Source: Rikenellaceae bacterium (GTDB taxonomy: Bacteria > Bacteroidota > Bacteroidia > Bacteroidales > UBA932). From it: a stretch of DNA of 13,290 nucleotides. The stretch is from contig CAAGHY010000004.1 in NCBI GenBank assembly GCA_900769735.1, positions 1-13,290 on the forward strand, in the 5' to 3' direction. Shown piece by piece: positions 7,025-13,265 of the stretch. The translations under genes and the position numbers were made by a program. The notes beneath the pieces were generated by a model, which saw nothing but the letters and a program-made list of their open reading frames with translations, searched no databases and had not been told where the DNA came from. Within the stretch, counting starts at the first letter, position 1. The number at the start of each line of letters is the position of its first letter.

Positions 7025-8236
7025 ATGCTTAAGATAGTTCTCATATTGCTTTGTATTGCTGTTCCGGTTTTTCTGTACACGGTTTATCTGTGGCACAAGA
7101 CAAACCGGAAGCTTACCTATATGCTTGATTCATTGGAAAATGATGACCTCAATTTCCGATTCAGGCAGAGGCTTTTCTTTAATGTTTCGCTGAACAGGAG
7201 CCTTAACCGCCTGAGGGAGATTTATGAGAAAAGGCGCAGGGAACTGCAGGAGCAGGAGCAATATTATGCCCATATGCTGGAGAATGTGCATACCGGTATT
7301 GTGGTAATTGAGGAAACAAGCGGCAGAATTACGTTTTATAACTCCTATGCCCGTGAGATGCTGGGAATGGAGCAGATGGCCAATGTGCGCCAGTTGCGCA
7401 GGGTGAATGATTCCCTTTATGAGAGTTTTGTGAAGGTACAGCCGGGAGTGGCGGTGAAAGCCAGTTATTATAATGAGAGTTCGCAGGTGAATATCCTCCT
7501 TTCAGCATCTTATTCCACCATTAAGGGTAGGAATCTTAAAATTGTCTCTTTCAGCAATATAGACAACCAGTTGAATGAGAACCAGGAGGAGAGCTGGCAT
7601 AAGCTTACCCGTGTGCTCACCCACGAGATTATGAACACAATTACCCCAATTGTTTCCTTGAGTGATACCCTTAACAAGTGTGCTGTTGAGGATAATCTGG
7701 GGCCTGATTACATCTCCGGGCTGGAAACAATTTCCTCTTCTTCAAAGGGACTGCTGAGCTTTGTGGAATCTTACCGCAGGCTTACCAGAGTAGCTGCCCC
7801 AATCCGCAAATCATTTCTGGTGAGCGAGCTGGTTGACAGGGTAATGCAACTTACAGCCCCTTATACAGTGGAAGCTGGAGTGCAGACATCTTTTGTGGAG
7901 AAAACCCCTGATGTTCTGCTGTGGGCAGACCAGAACCAGATTGCCCAGATTCTCATAAACCTTGTGAAAAATGCCGCACAGGCGGGTGCCACTGCTGTTG
8001 AGATCTCCGTGGCCCTTGATTCCTTGGAAAATGTGGTAATTGAAGTAAGCAATAACGGTGCCCCAATCAGCAAGGAGGGTAGAGAGGAAATCTTTGTACC
8101 GTTCTATACCACCAAACAGGAGGGAACCGGCATAGGTCTCTCCCTTTCCCGACAAATAATGCGTCTCCACAACGGTAGCCTCACCCTCACCCGTTCCGAT
8201 TCCACCGCAACGGTTTTTGCTTTACATTTCAGGTAA
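7025..8236 (+). CDS. PAS-containing sensor histidine kinase, partner of the NtrC-type regulator
   Basis: The ATG follows the regulator stop codon directly, so the two are almost certainly translated together. The 403 residues begin with one transmembrane helix (about 3-23) with almost nothing outside the membrane. A charged linker (about 60-80) and a PAS-like domain follow (about 82-180, GIVVIEETSGRITFYNSYAR). The dimerisation/phosphotransfer helix has His200 in LTHEIMN. The ATPase domain has the N-box NLVKNAAQA (312-320), a G1 box VSNNGAPI in which Asn replaces the usual Asp, and the G2 box GTGIGLSLS (367-375). With no periplasmic sensor domain, it probably senses something in the cytoplasm or membrane, perhaps through the PAS pocket. 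No terminator is visible after it; the next gene has its own promoter. Confidence 0.94.
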   Translation: MLKIVLILLCIAVPVFLYTVYLWHKTNRKLTYMLDSLENDDLNFRFRQRLFFNVSLNRSLNRLREIYEKRRRELQEQEQYYAHMLENVHTGIVVIEETSGRITFYNSYAREMLGMEQMANVRQLRRVNDSLYESFVKVQPGVAVKASYYNESSQVNILLSASYSTIKGRNLKIVSFSNIDNQLNENQEESWHKLTRVLTHEIMNTITPIVSLSDTLNKCAVEDNLGPDYISGLETISSSSKGLLSFVESYRRLTRVAAPIRKSFLVSELVDRVMQLTAPYTVEAGVQTSFVEKTPDVLLWADQNQIAQILINLVKNAAQAGATAVEISVALDSLENVVIEVSNNGAPISKEGREEIFVPFYTTKQEGTGIGLSLSRQIMRLHNGSLTLTRSDSTATVFALHFR

Positions 8237-8267
8237 TTTGTATGATTTTTTGTCCGACAGGTGTAAT

Positions 8268-8306
8268 AAACTATTGTTTTTAGTTTAATAACTATAAAAA
8301 ATAGTT
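8268..8306. promoter_or_regulatory. Tandem dyads, probable operator of the BlaI-type repressor
   Basis: Two inverted repeats use the same half-site: AAACTA/TAGTTT (8268-8273 and 8281-8286) and AACTAT/ATAGTT (8290-8295 and 8301-8306). Corresponding half-sites lie exactly 21 bp apart, two helical turns, so dimers would bind on one face of the DNA. The second dyad runs into the -33 box of the blaI-type gene, a position suited to repression. The half-site differs from the TACA/TGTA type known for staphylococcal BlaI. Confidence 0.6.
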
Positions 8307-8334
8307 GTATGTGAATATTTTTTAGTTAACTTTG
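8305..8334 (+). promoter_or_regulatory. Bacteroidota-type promoter for the blaI/blaR1-like operon
   Basis: A TTG -33 element at 8305-8307 and a TAACTTTG -7 box at 8327-8334 are 19 nt apart. Transcription would begin near 8341, about 14 nt before the ATG at 8355. The -33 element overlaps the second operator-like dyad. Confidence 0.7.
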
Positions 8335-8354
8335 TCATACCAACAGAAACTGAT

Positions 8355-8717
8355 ATGAAAAAACTGACTAGAAAAGAGGAAGAGATCATGAACCATTTCT
8401 GGGATAGAGGAGCAATGTTCGTGAAAGAGCTTTTGGAACTGTATGCAGAGCCAAAGCCGCATTTCAACACCTTGTCAACAATGGTAAGGACACTTGAAGC
8501 CAACGGTTATGTAAACCACAAGGCTTACGGAAACTCTTACCAGTATTTTCCTGTAATAAGCCGTGAAGAATACGCCGGCAGTTCGTTCAAGGGAATCATC
8601 AGCAACTATTTCAACAACTCTTACCTGAATGCAGTCTCTGCTCTTGTAAAGGAGGAGAAGATCTCAATTGAAGAGCTTAAGGAGCTGATCAAGCAGATTG
8701 AAAACGGAAAGAACTAA
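8355..8717 (+). CDS. BlaI/MecI/CopY-family transcriptional repressor
   Basis: This 120-residue protein has the usual length and layout of the family. A winged helix-turn-helix (about 1-70) begins LTRKEEEIMNHFWDRG, with the recognition helix around HFNTLSTMVRTLEANGYV (36-53) and the wing at HKAYGNSYQYFPVI. A helical dimerisation tail follows (about 72-120). Family members bind as dimers to dyads in front of their own operon and are inactivated when the paired M56 peptidase is triggered. Here the peptidase gene starts 6 nt downstream. The tandem dyads at 8268-8306 are the expected binding sites. Nothing here links it to beta-lactam resistance: no beta-lactamase gene is present in the window. 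Confidence 0.95.
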   Translation: MKKLTRKEEEIMNHFWDRGAMFVKELLELYAEPKPHFNTLSTMVRTLEANGYVNHKAYGNSYQYFPVISREEYAGSSFKGIISNYFNNSYLNAVSALVKEEKISIEELKELIKQIENGKN

Positions 8718-8723
8718 ACGGTT

Positions 8724-10220
8724 ATGGTTGAATTTCTCATATACCAGGGCAAGACAGCTGTTTTGTTGGCGGTTTTCTATATGTTCTATCGTCTGCTTTT
8801 GAGCAAAGAGACATTCCACCGCCTGAACAGGATTGTATTGCTTGGAACTGCAGCACTATCTTTTATACTGCCGTGTTGTGTAATAACGTTTCATAAGGTT
8901 GTAACACTTCCAGAGGCTCAACCTGTATCCCTTATCCAGGATGAAGCAAGTATGGTAACAGGTGCTTTGGTAACTGAAGCAGGAGAGCCTTTTTGGCCGT
9001 ACGCAGTTTGTGCAGTCTTTGTCCTTGGAGCTTTGGTTGTACTTTCAAGTACCGTTATATCAATTGTAAAGGTGATGGGAATTATCCGCAGCGGACAACA
9101 TAAGGTTCTGGACAGTGGTGAAATCCTTGTAATTGTTGAAGATAATATTACTCCGTTCAGCTGGATGAGATATATAGTGCTCTCAAAAGATGATTATGGG
9201 AGTACCTGCTCCCAGATACTCACACACGAAAAGGCGCATATTGCACTGAAGCATTCCTGGGATATCCTTCTTTTGGACTTTATAAGTGCAATCCAGTGGT
9301 TTAATCCTGCTATATGGATGCTGAAAGCGGATATGCGTGCAATCCACGAGTTTGAAGCGGATGACGCAGTTCTGCGCAGCGGTGCAAATGTTAAGGAATA
9401 TCAATATCTGTTAATAAAAAAAGCCGTTGGCAAGAGCGGCTACTCAGTTGCCAACAGCTTTAATCACAGTACACTTAAACTACGTATTACTATGATGTTA
9501 AACAAAAAATCAACTCGTATGAGTGCCTGGAAGGCTCTCTACGTAATTCCTCTAGTGGGAATCTCTCTTGCAGCAACTGCAGAGACAAAAGTAGATTACC
9601 GTTATTCAGAACTACAGCCTGCCGCTGTAACTGACACACTCAAGGCCAAAGGTAATGAAAAAATATCTCCGCTGTATATTCAGAGGTATCCTTGGGGTGA
9701 AGAAAAGCAGATTACAAAAGAGGAACTGGATAATATTGACAAAAACCGTATTCAATCAATTGAGGTAATGAAGAATTCAGATGCCAAGAAGAAGTATGGT
9801 GAGAAAGCTGGTAATGGAGCTATTGTCATTGCTATGAAAATGCCTAATGAATTGAATGCACTTAAAGTTGTTTCATATAGAGATAATCCTAAAGAATCAA
9901 ACACCAGGTTCTATATAGTTGAACCTGAAGTAAAAGCATCCTTCAATGGAGAAGGAGTTGAAGGATTTTACAAATGGCTGATTTCTAAAATGGCAAGACC
10001 AAAAGGTTGTGAGCACGAAGGAACTATGAAAGTGTCTTTTGTTATTGGTACAGATGGCAAGGTTACTGACGTTAAGATATTGGAAAGTGTCTGCGAGGAA
10101 CTTGACAATATGGTGGTATCAGTGATAAAAAAATCACCAGCTTGGGAACCTGCCAAAGTTAAAGGGGGAAAACCTGTTGAATGGGCTGTTAAAATGCCAA
10201 TTGTATTTCAATTTAGATAA
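8724..10220 (+). CDS. BlaR1-like M56 metallopeptidase with C-terminal TonB_C domain
   Basis: The 498-residue protein has four likely transmembrane helices (about 11-27, 38-56, 92-118, 271-287). The zinc motif HEKAH (168-172) and a downstream HEFEADD (208-214) that supplies a further ligand mark the M56 peptidase of BlaR1/MecR1. After the last helix the periplasmic part differs from staphylococcal BlaR1: there is no penicillin-binding domain. Instead there is a segment resembling a TonB-receptor plug motif (VMKNSDAKKKYGEKAGNGAIVI, about 348-369, written here only as a location guide by its ends VMKN and AIVI) and a TonB C-terminal domain (about 405-498, GTMKVSFVIGTDGKVTDVKI to the end). It probably senses an envelope signal and destroys or releases the adjacent BlaI-type repressor. 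A role for the TonB_C domain in signal reception is inferred. Confidence 0.92.
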   Translation: MVEFLIYQGKTAVLLAVFYMFYRLLLSKETFHRLNRIVLLGTAALSFILPCCVITFHKVVTLPEAQPVSLIQDEASMVTGALVTEAGEPFWPYAVCAVFVLGALVVLSSTVISIVKVMGIIRSGQHKVLDSGEILVIVEDNITPFSWMRYIVLSKDDYGSTCSQILTHEKAHIALKHSWDILLLDFISAIQWFNPAIWMLKADMRAIHEFEADDAVLRSGANVKEYQYLLIKKAVGKSGYSVANSFNHSTLKLRITMMLNKKSTRMSAWKALYVIPLVGISLAATAETKVDYRYSELQPAAVTDTLKAKGNEKISPLYIQRYPWGEEKQITKEELDNIDKNRIQSIEVMKNSDAKKKYGEKAGNGAIVIAMKMPNELNALKVVSYRDNPKESNTRFYIVEPEVKASFNGEGVEGFYKWLISKMARPKGCEHEGTMKVSFVIGTDGKVTDVKILESVCEELDNMVVSVIKKSPAWEPAKVKGGKPVEWAVKMPIVFQFR

Positions 10221-10243
10221 AAATAACAGTAAACGGAAATCGT

Positions 10244-10277
10244 AAGGAGAGGGTGACCATACAGTCACCCTCTCCTT
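10244..10277. terminator. Strong hairpin terminator between convergent operons
   Basis: AAGGAGAGGGTGAC (10244-10257) pairs perfectly over 14 bp with GTCACCCTCTCCTT (10264-10277) around the loop CATACA. The T-tract after it is short on the plus strand. It sits between the convergent blaR1-like gene and the TonB_C gene and can serve both. Confidence 0.8.
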
Positions 10278-10320
10278 TCATCTGTGGTGGACGGGGAACT
10301 GATTATCTATTGTAGAATAA

Positions 10321-11109
10321 TCACTCACCCTGGAATACTACCGTTACATTGTATGAAGCTTTTACAGGTAGATTGTTCTTCATTGCAGGAGTCCATCTTG
10401 GAGAGGATGAGACAACCCTTACAGCTTCAGCATCCAGCAATGAGGCCAGTTCACGGGTAGAAGAATCATTATTGTTTTCCTTGGTTGCGGCACTGGAGAT
10501 GACACGTACATTACTTACATAGCCTTTTGCAGAAATGTCAAATGCAACGGAAACAGTACCGGTATAGCCTGCTTTTGCAGCCTTTTTAGGATACACAACA
10601 TTCTCTGCAATCCATTTCATGAAATTTGTATGCCCTTTGTAGTTGAAGCGTGCGTGCTCAATAGATTTGTCATTTTTGGTTTTCTTTACATTGAACACCA
10701 CTGGAAATAAAAACCGCACATTTACTTTCTTTCCTTTTACGGTGACCGGATCCCATTTGGGAGATGCTGAAATTACTCTTACCGCCTCATTGTCCAACAG
10801 CGGATGGGCACTCTTGGACACCTTAATATCTGAAACAACACCTGCAGTATCAATTATAAACCTGATGTAAACACTCCCCGTAATATTGTTAGCAAGGGCC
10901 TCTTCCGGATAATTAACCTGCGTGGAACACCATTTTGTAAACTCCTCAACCTGTTTACCCTGGAACAACAGTGGCACGTCAAACATATTATTCATAGCAT
11001 ACGGAATAGTATCATATGCAGTGGCGCTCCTTTTATTCTGGGCATATCCTCCCAAACCCATCATAAGAAGAGAAAGCAAAAGAACGGCATATTTTGTAAT
11101 GTTTCTCAT
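10321..11109 (-). CDS. Secreted protein with two tandem TonB C-terminal domains
   Basis: The 262-residue protein starts with a signal peptide (hydrophobic 8-21, likely cut after GYAQ at about 24). Two TonB_C-like domains follow. The first (about 52-141) has EEALANNITGSVYIRFIIDT, DNEAVRVISASPKWDP and VRFLFPVVFNV. The second (about 158-261) has KKAAKAGYTGTVSVAFDI, DAEAVRVVSSSPRWTP and VKASYNVTVVFQ. True TonB has an N-terminal membrane anchor and a long Pro-rich spacer; both are missing, so this is unlikely to transmit energy itself. It may bind TonB boxes or partner proteins in the periplasm. It begins 2 nt after the stop of the HTH gene, so both are one operon. The blaR1-like protein, encoded convergently next door, has the same domain at its end. 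Confidence 0.88.
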   Translation of the reverse strand: MRNITKYAVLLLSLLMMGLGGYAQNKRSATAYDTIPYAMNNMFDVPLLFQGKQVEEFTKWCSTQVNYPEEALANNITGSVYIRFIIDTAGVVSDIKVSKSAHPLLDNEAVRVISASPKWDPVTVKGKKVNVRFLFPVVFNVKKTKNDKSIEHARFNYKGHTNFMKWIAENVVYPKKAAKAGYTGTVSVAFDISAKGYVSNVRVISSAATKENNNDSSTRELASLLDAEAVRVVSSSPRWTPAMKNNLPVKASYNVTVVFQGE

Positions 11110-11111
11110 AT

Positions 11112-11780
11112 TTATCTGGTGTTTAGGATTTTCATTTTTTTACTGTACTTGGCAAATTTAGGGGAATCATTCAATTTTCCTCTGATTTTTGTTTTTACCG
11201 CCCTCACTCCATTGGTGGATATTCCAAGAAACAGGGCAATATCCTGGGTGCTGAACCCCTCTTCAACCAAAATCAGTACAATTTTTTCCTGTACACCCAA
11301 ATTTGGAAAATCGTTCAGGAACGGGTATTGCTTTGCAAAATCATTGTCATTTACAATCTCAATAAACCCCATTTTGGAAGACCTTTTAACATCATCAATT
11401 GCCGCCTGAAACTCTTCATATAATCTTCCCGACAATTTTATCCCTTTTGCACTCAGTTTATTTACCTTGTCTGTAAACAGTGGCATTGCCGCAGCCTGCT
11501 GCTGTAACAGTTTGTTGGCCAGTTCCCCTTTCCTCATCTTTACCCTGTTCCTCCTCACAAGCCACACTGTAAGGAATGCAGAACCCAGTACAAGGACAAC
11601 CAATAAAACGGCAAGTATCGTATTGGTCCTTTGTACCCCCTCAAGTTTCACAACAACGGCATCCAGTTCATACTGGTATACCATAAGTGTCCCAAGGGTA
11701 TCTGTCATATCTGTTAAAAATTGATCCATATTCCCAAAATTACTGAATATATATGTACAATGGTGCCAAGAATGTGTCAT
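11112..11780 (-). CDS. Membrane-anchored LuxR-like helix-turn-helix protein
   Basis: The longest frame gives 222 residues. One transmembrane helix (about 53-76, TILAVLLVVLVLGSAFLTVW) is followed by a basic stretch (RRNRVKMRKG), a charged helical region (about 85-135) and a C-terminal HTH (about 160-203, QEKIVLILVEEGFSTQDIALF then LGISTNGVRAVKTKIRGKL). The HTH resembles LuxR or sigma region 4 modules, with the DNA-binding end in the cytoplasm. Bacteroidota have many such anchored regulators, but most carry a large N-terminal TPR sensor; here only about 50 residues precede the helix. The start is uncertain: an ATG at 11729 (MDQFLTDM, 205 residues) is as plausible, and the first 17 residues of the long version look unlike conserved protein. 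It is followed by the TonB_C gene after 2 nt, so it may control that operon or respond to it. Confidence 0.82.
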   Translation of the reverse strand: MTHSWHHCTYIFSNFGNMDQFLTDMTDTLGTLMVYQYELDAVVVKLEGVQRTNTILAVLLVVLVLGSAFLTVWLVRRNRVKMRKGELANKLLQQQAAAMPLFTDKVNKLSAKGIKLSGRLYEEFQAAIDDVKRSSKMGFIEIVNDNDFAKQYPFLNDFPNLGVQEKIVLILVEEGFSTQDIALFLGISTNGVRAVKTKIRGKLNDSPKFAKYSKKMKILNTR

Positions 11781-11802
11781 TTATATGGAGTTGCTCATAT
11801 AA
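11781..11802. repeat. Short hairpin directly before the HTH gene start
   Basis: TTATATG (11781-11787) pairs with CATATAA (11796-11802); a slightly different pairing adds GAG/CTC and bulges one G. It abuts the ATG at 11780 and could be an operator or a translation-control hairpin if that start is used. Confidence 0.35.
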
Positions 11803-11834
11803 ATATCATATTAACAGAGTGTTATAGATACATA

Positions 11835-12000
11835 GTTGCGCTGGGTAAATTTGCTTTTGCCTTCAAAACAACAGAATTTGCCCACTTTATAAAGTGACAG
11901 TATTATACCCGTTTCCCAGAAGGAACAGCAGTATAATACAAGCAACCGTTAGGGTGGAAATCATTGATAATCAGTAGAGTTGTCACGCAGTAGGCGCAAC
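11835..12000. other. Dyad-rich non-coding block, possible structured RNA or multi-site regulatory region
   Basis: The 317-nt gap 11781-12097 has no convincing ORF but several inverted repeats. GTTGCGC (11835-11841) and GCGCAAC (11994-12000) enclose the block. TGGGTAAATT (11842-11851) pairs with AATTTGCCCA (11875-11884) with one G-U. CACTTTATAAAGTG (11883-11896) is a perfect palindrome. GTATTATAC (11900-11908) pairs with GTATAATAC (11931-11939), and TTCC/GGAA can pair inside its loop. I do not recognise a known RNA family. A TAAATTTG box (11846-11853) fits TAnnTTTG but has no clear -33 partner. The block might be a small RNA, a leader, or binding sites serving the divergent genes on either side. 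Confidence 0.4.
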
Positions 12001-12097
12001 AGTGACGGAGGACGTACCTATATTGGAGGTGGAGTGTTAATTTTATAGTGCGAAAAGCTTCAGATTTACATTTTAACTAATAAAAAATACTACAATT

Positions 12098-12787
12098 ATG
12101 AAAAAGGTTTTAATTGGATTTCTACTGCTTTTATGTGCAGTTTCCATGAATGCGCAAAAAACAACTTTTATGAATATGGATAGAACCAGCAGGATGTTTT
12201 ATGATAGTGTATTGTATGTGAATCCTCAGTTTTACCCGGGAGTTGTAATTTCTGTTGATGGCAAGCAGTCAAGCGGACCAATCAATATTTGTACTGTAAA
12301 CCAGAAACTCTATTTTATAAATCCGGAAAGTGACACACTCATGGTTACTAACCAAGAGAATATAGACAGAGTTTATATATTAGGAAAAGCTTTTGTAAAC
12401 AGTAAATATGGATATATGCAGTTGCTGGAAACAGCTGGTGATGTAACATTATGTGAACTTAGAATTACAGTGATTCATACAGATGCTGCGCCAGGTGCCT
12501 ATGGAACAAAAAACCAGACTTCAGCAACAAAGGCATTGACGTATGCAGAATGGAGTTCATCCCTTTTGTTGCATTTGGATATCAATGCTGATATGGCATT
12601 CTCTTACAGCAAGAAACCTTTCTTGTTTGTGAAAGGTGAGGCACATCCTGTAACACAGAAAAATTTGGTTGAGTATTTCCCTGAACATAAGAAGTTCATA
12701 GAGCAGTATCTGAAGGAGCATAACACCAATATCCACTCCGTAGCACCAGTGCTTGAATTATTCAACGCCCTCAAGCAGAAGATGTAA
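12098..12787 (+). CDS. Exported protein of unknown function
   Basis: I do not recognise a family for this 229-residue protein. It begins with a clear signal peptide (MKKVLIGFLLLLCAVSMNAQ, cut probably after residue 20) without a lipoprotein cysteine at the cut, so it should be periplasmic or secreted. The mature part appears to be mostly beta strands up to about residue 125 (GVVISVDGKQSSGPINICTV, KLYFINPESDTLMVT). A linker (about 128-148) rich in Gly, Ala, Thr and Lys follows. The C-terminal end is helical (about 186-229, YFPEHKKFIEQYLKEHN). There is no further membrane segment. It stands alone on its strand, with the dyad-rich block upstream and its own hairpin terminator downstream. No clear TAnnTTTG promoter box is seen close to the start. 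Confidence 0.85.
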   Translation: MKKVLIGFLLLLCAVSMNAQKTTFMNMDRTSRMFYDSVLYVNPQFYPGVVISVDGKQSSGPINICTVNQKLYFINPESDTLMVTNQENIDRVYILGKAFVNSKYGYMQLLETAGDVTLCELRITVIHTDAAPGAYGTKNQTSATKALTYAEWSSSLLLHLDINADMAFSYSKKPFLFVKGEAHPVTQKNLVEYFPEHKKFIEQYLKEHNTNIHSVAPVLELFNALKQKM

Positions 12788-12789
12788 TA

Positions 12790-12801
12790 GCTCATATGAG
12801 C
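12790..12801. repeat. Perfect 12-bp palindrome after the exported-protein gene
   Basis: GCTCATATGAGC begins 3 nt after the stop codon. Its first 8 bases, GCTCATAT, recur at 11793-11800 in the hairpin before the HTH gene. The function is not clear. Confidence 0.3.
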
Positions 12802-12815
12802 ATAAATGACAAAAA

Positions 12816-12843
12816 AGTCCGGACCATCAATTTGATCCGGACT
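12816..12843. terminator. Hairpin terminator after the exported-protein gene
   Basis: AGTCCGGA (12816-12823) pairs perfectly with TCCGGACT (12836-12843), and ATCAA/TTGAT can extend the stem with a small bulge. It is preceded by an A6 run and followed by ATATTTATTTG, so it could work on both strands. Confidence 0.8.
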
Positions 12844-12908
12844 ATATTTATTTGTTATAAACCTTTCCCCCTTTCAGATGTTCTATCTGGTAATGTAAAT
12901 GGAACATT

Positions 12909-13061
12909 ATGGAAAAGTTTGAGGAAGGGAAATTCAATGAATTGGGGCAATTTGTTGCTGTAAGTACGTTCAGCCAGTTTGAATGGGTGGGGGATGATGA
13001 GGACCTGGAACAGGCTATTGGTGAATTCTTCCATTACAATTACCTGATACGCCAAGTGTAA
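12909..13061 (+). CDS. Possible small protein or gene remnant (50 codons)
   Basis: An ATG-to-TAA frame encodes 50 residues beginning MEKFEEGKFNELGQF and ending HYNYLIRQV. It is acidic with a few aromatics and has no signal peptide or membrane segment. An in-frame stop (12891-12893) precedes the start, so it is not the visible end of a longer frame. I see no promoter box close by. It is the only plausible coding stretch in the roughly 290 nt between the terminator at 12816-12843 and the tRNA gene. It could be a real short gene, a fragment of a lost gene, or chance. Confidence 0.25.
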   Translation: MEKFEEGKFNELGQFVAVSTFSQFEWVGDDEDLEQAIGEFFHYNYLIRQV

Positions 13062-13098
13062 CAGGCAAATAGAGCGGAACGCTCCACCTGCAGGGCAT

Positions 13099-13128
13099 AA
13101 AAAAAGCAGCACGGAAATCCGTACTGCT
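13099..13128 (-). terminator. Intrinsic terminator of the tRNA-Leu gene
   Basis: Read on the minus strand, AGCAGTACGGA (13128-13118) pairs with TCCGTGCTGCT (13115-13105) over 11 pairs including one G-T, with a run of seven T (13105-13099) straight after. It lies 8 nt past the tRNA 3' end. Confidence 0.88.
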
Positions 13129-13136
13129 GAAGAATG

Positions 13137-13220
13137 TGCCCAGAACAAGACTCGAACTTGCACACCGTAACCGGCACCACCCCCTCAAAGTGGCGTGTCT
13201 ACCAATTTCACCATCTGGGC
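13137..13220 (-). tRNA. tRNA-Leu, anticodon GAG
   Basis: The minus strand from 13220 folds as a class II tRNA of 84 nt. The acceptor arms GCCCAGA and TCTGGGC pair fully, and the discriminator base is A. The D arm has the GTG/CAC stem around AAATTGGTAGA. The anticodon stem-loop is CCACT-TTGAGGG-GGTGG with anticodon GAG, which reads CUC and CUU leucine codons. A long variable arm follows, and the T arm has TTCGAGT in its loop. CCA is not encoded and must be added after transcription. Confidence 0.95.
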
Positions 13221-13232
13221 CTTTGAGTGGTG

Positions 13233-13265
13233 CAAATATGCCCTCTTTTTTTCGCCATTTCCAAA
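13233..13265 (-). promoter_or_regulatory. Promoter of the tRNA-Leu gene
   Basis: On the minus strand, TTTG (13265-13262) and CATATTTG (13240-13233, one base off TAnnTTTG) are 21 nt apart. Transcription would begin near 13226, some 6 nt before the mature tRNA. Confidence 0.65.

Noticed and set aside
8251..8259. TGTCCGACA after the kinase gene as a copy of the TGTAC/GGACA motif near the permease.
   Set aside because: The half-sites are spaced differently and the surrounding bases do not match; too short to support.
11735..11742. TAATTTTG on the minus strand as a -7 box for the HTH gene.
   Set aside because: It fits TAnnTTTG, but no TTTG lies at the right distance upstream, and the start would fall right at the ATG at 11729, leaving no leader. 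Not firm enough to list.
11743..11771. TTGGCACC on the minus strand before the internal ATG of the HTH gene, as a third sigma-54 promoter.
   Set aside because: Ten nt after its GG the sequence is CA, not GC, so the -12 element is missing.
12075..12091. AACTAATAAAAAATACT before the exported-protein gene as another BlaI-type operator.
   Set aside because: It resembles the dyad at 8290-8306 only with an indel, and its right half does not form a dyad; in AT-rich sequence this may be chance.
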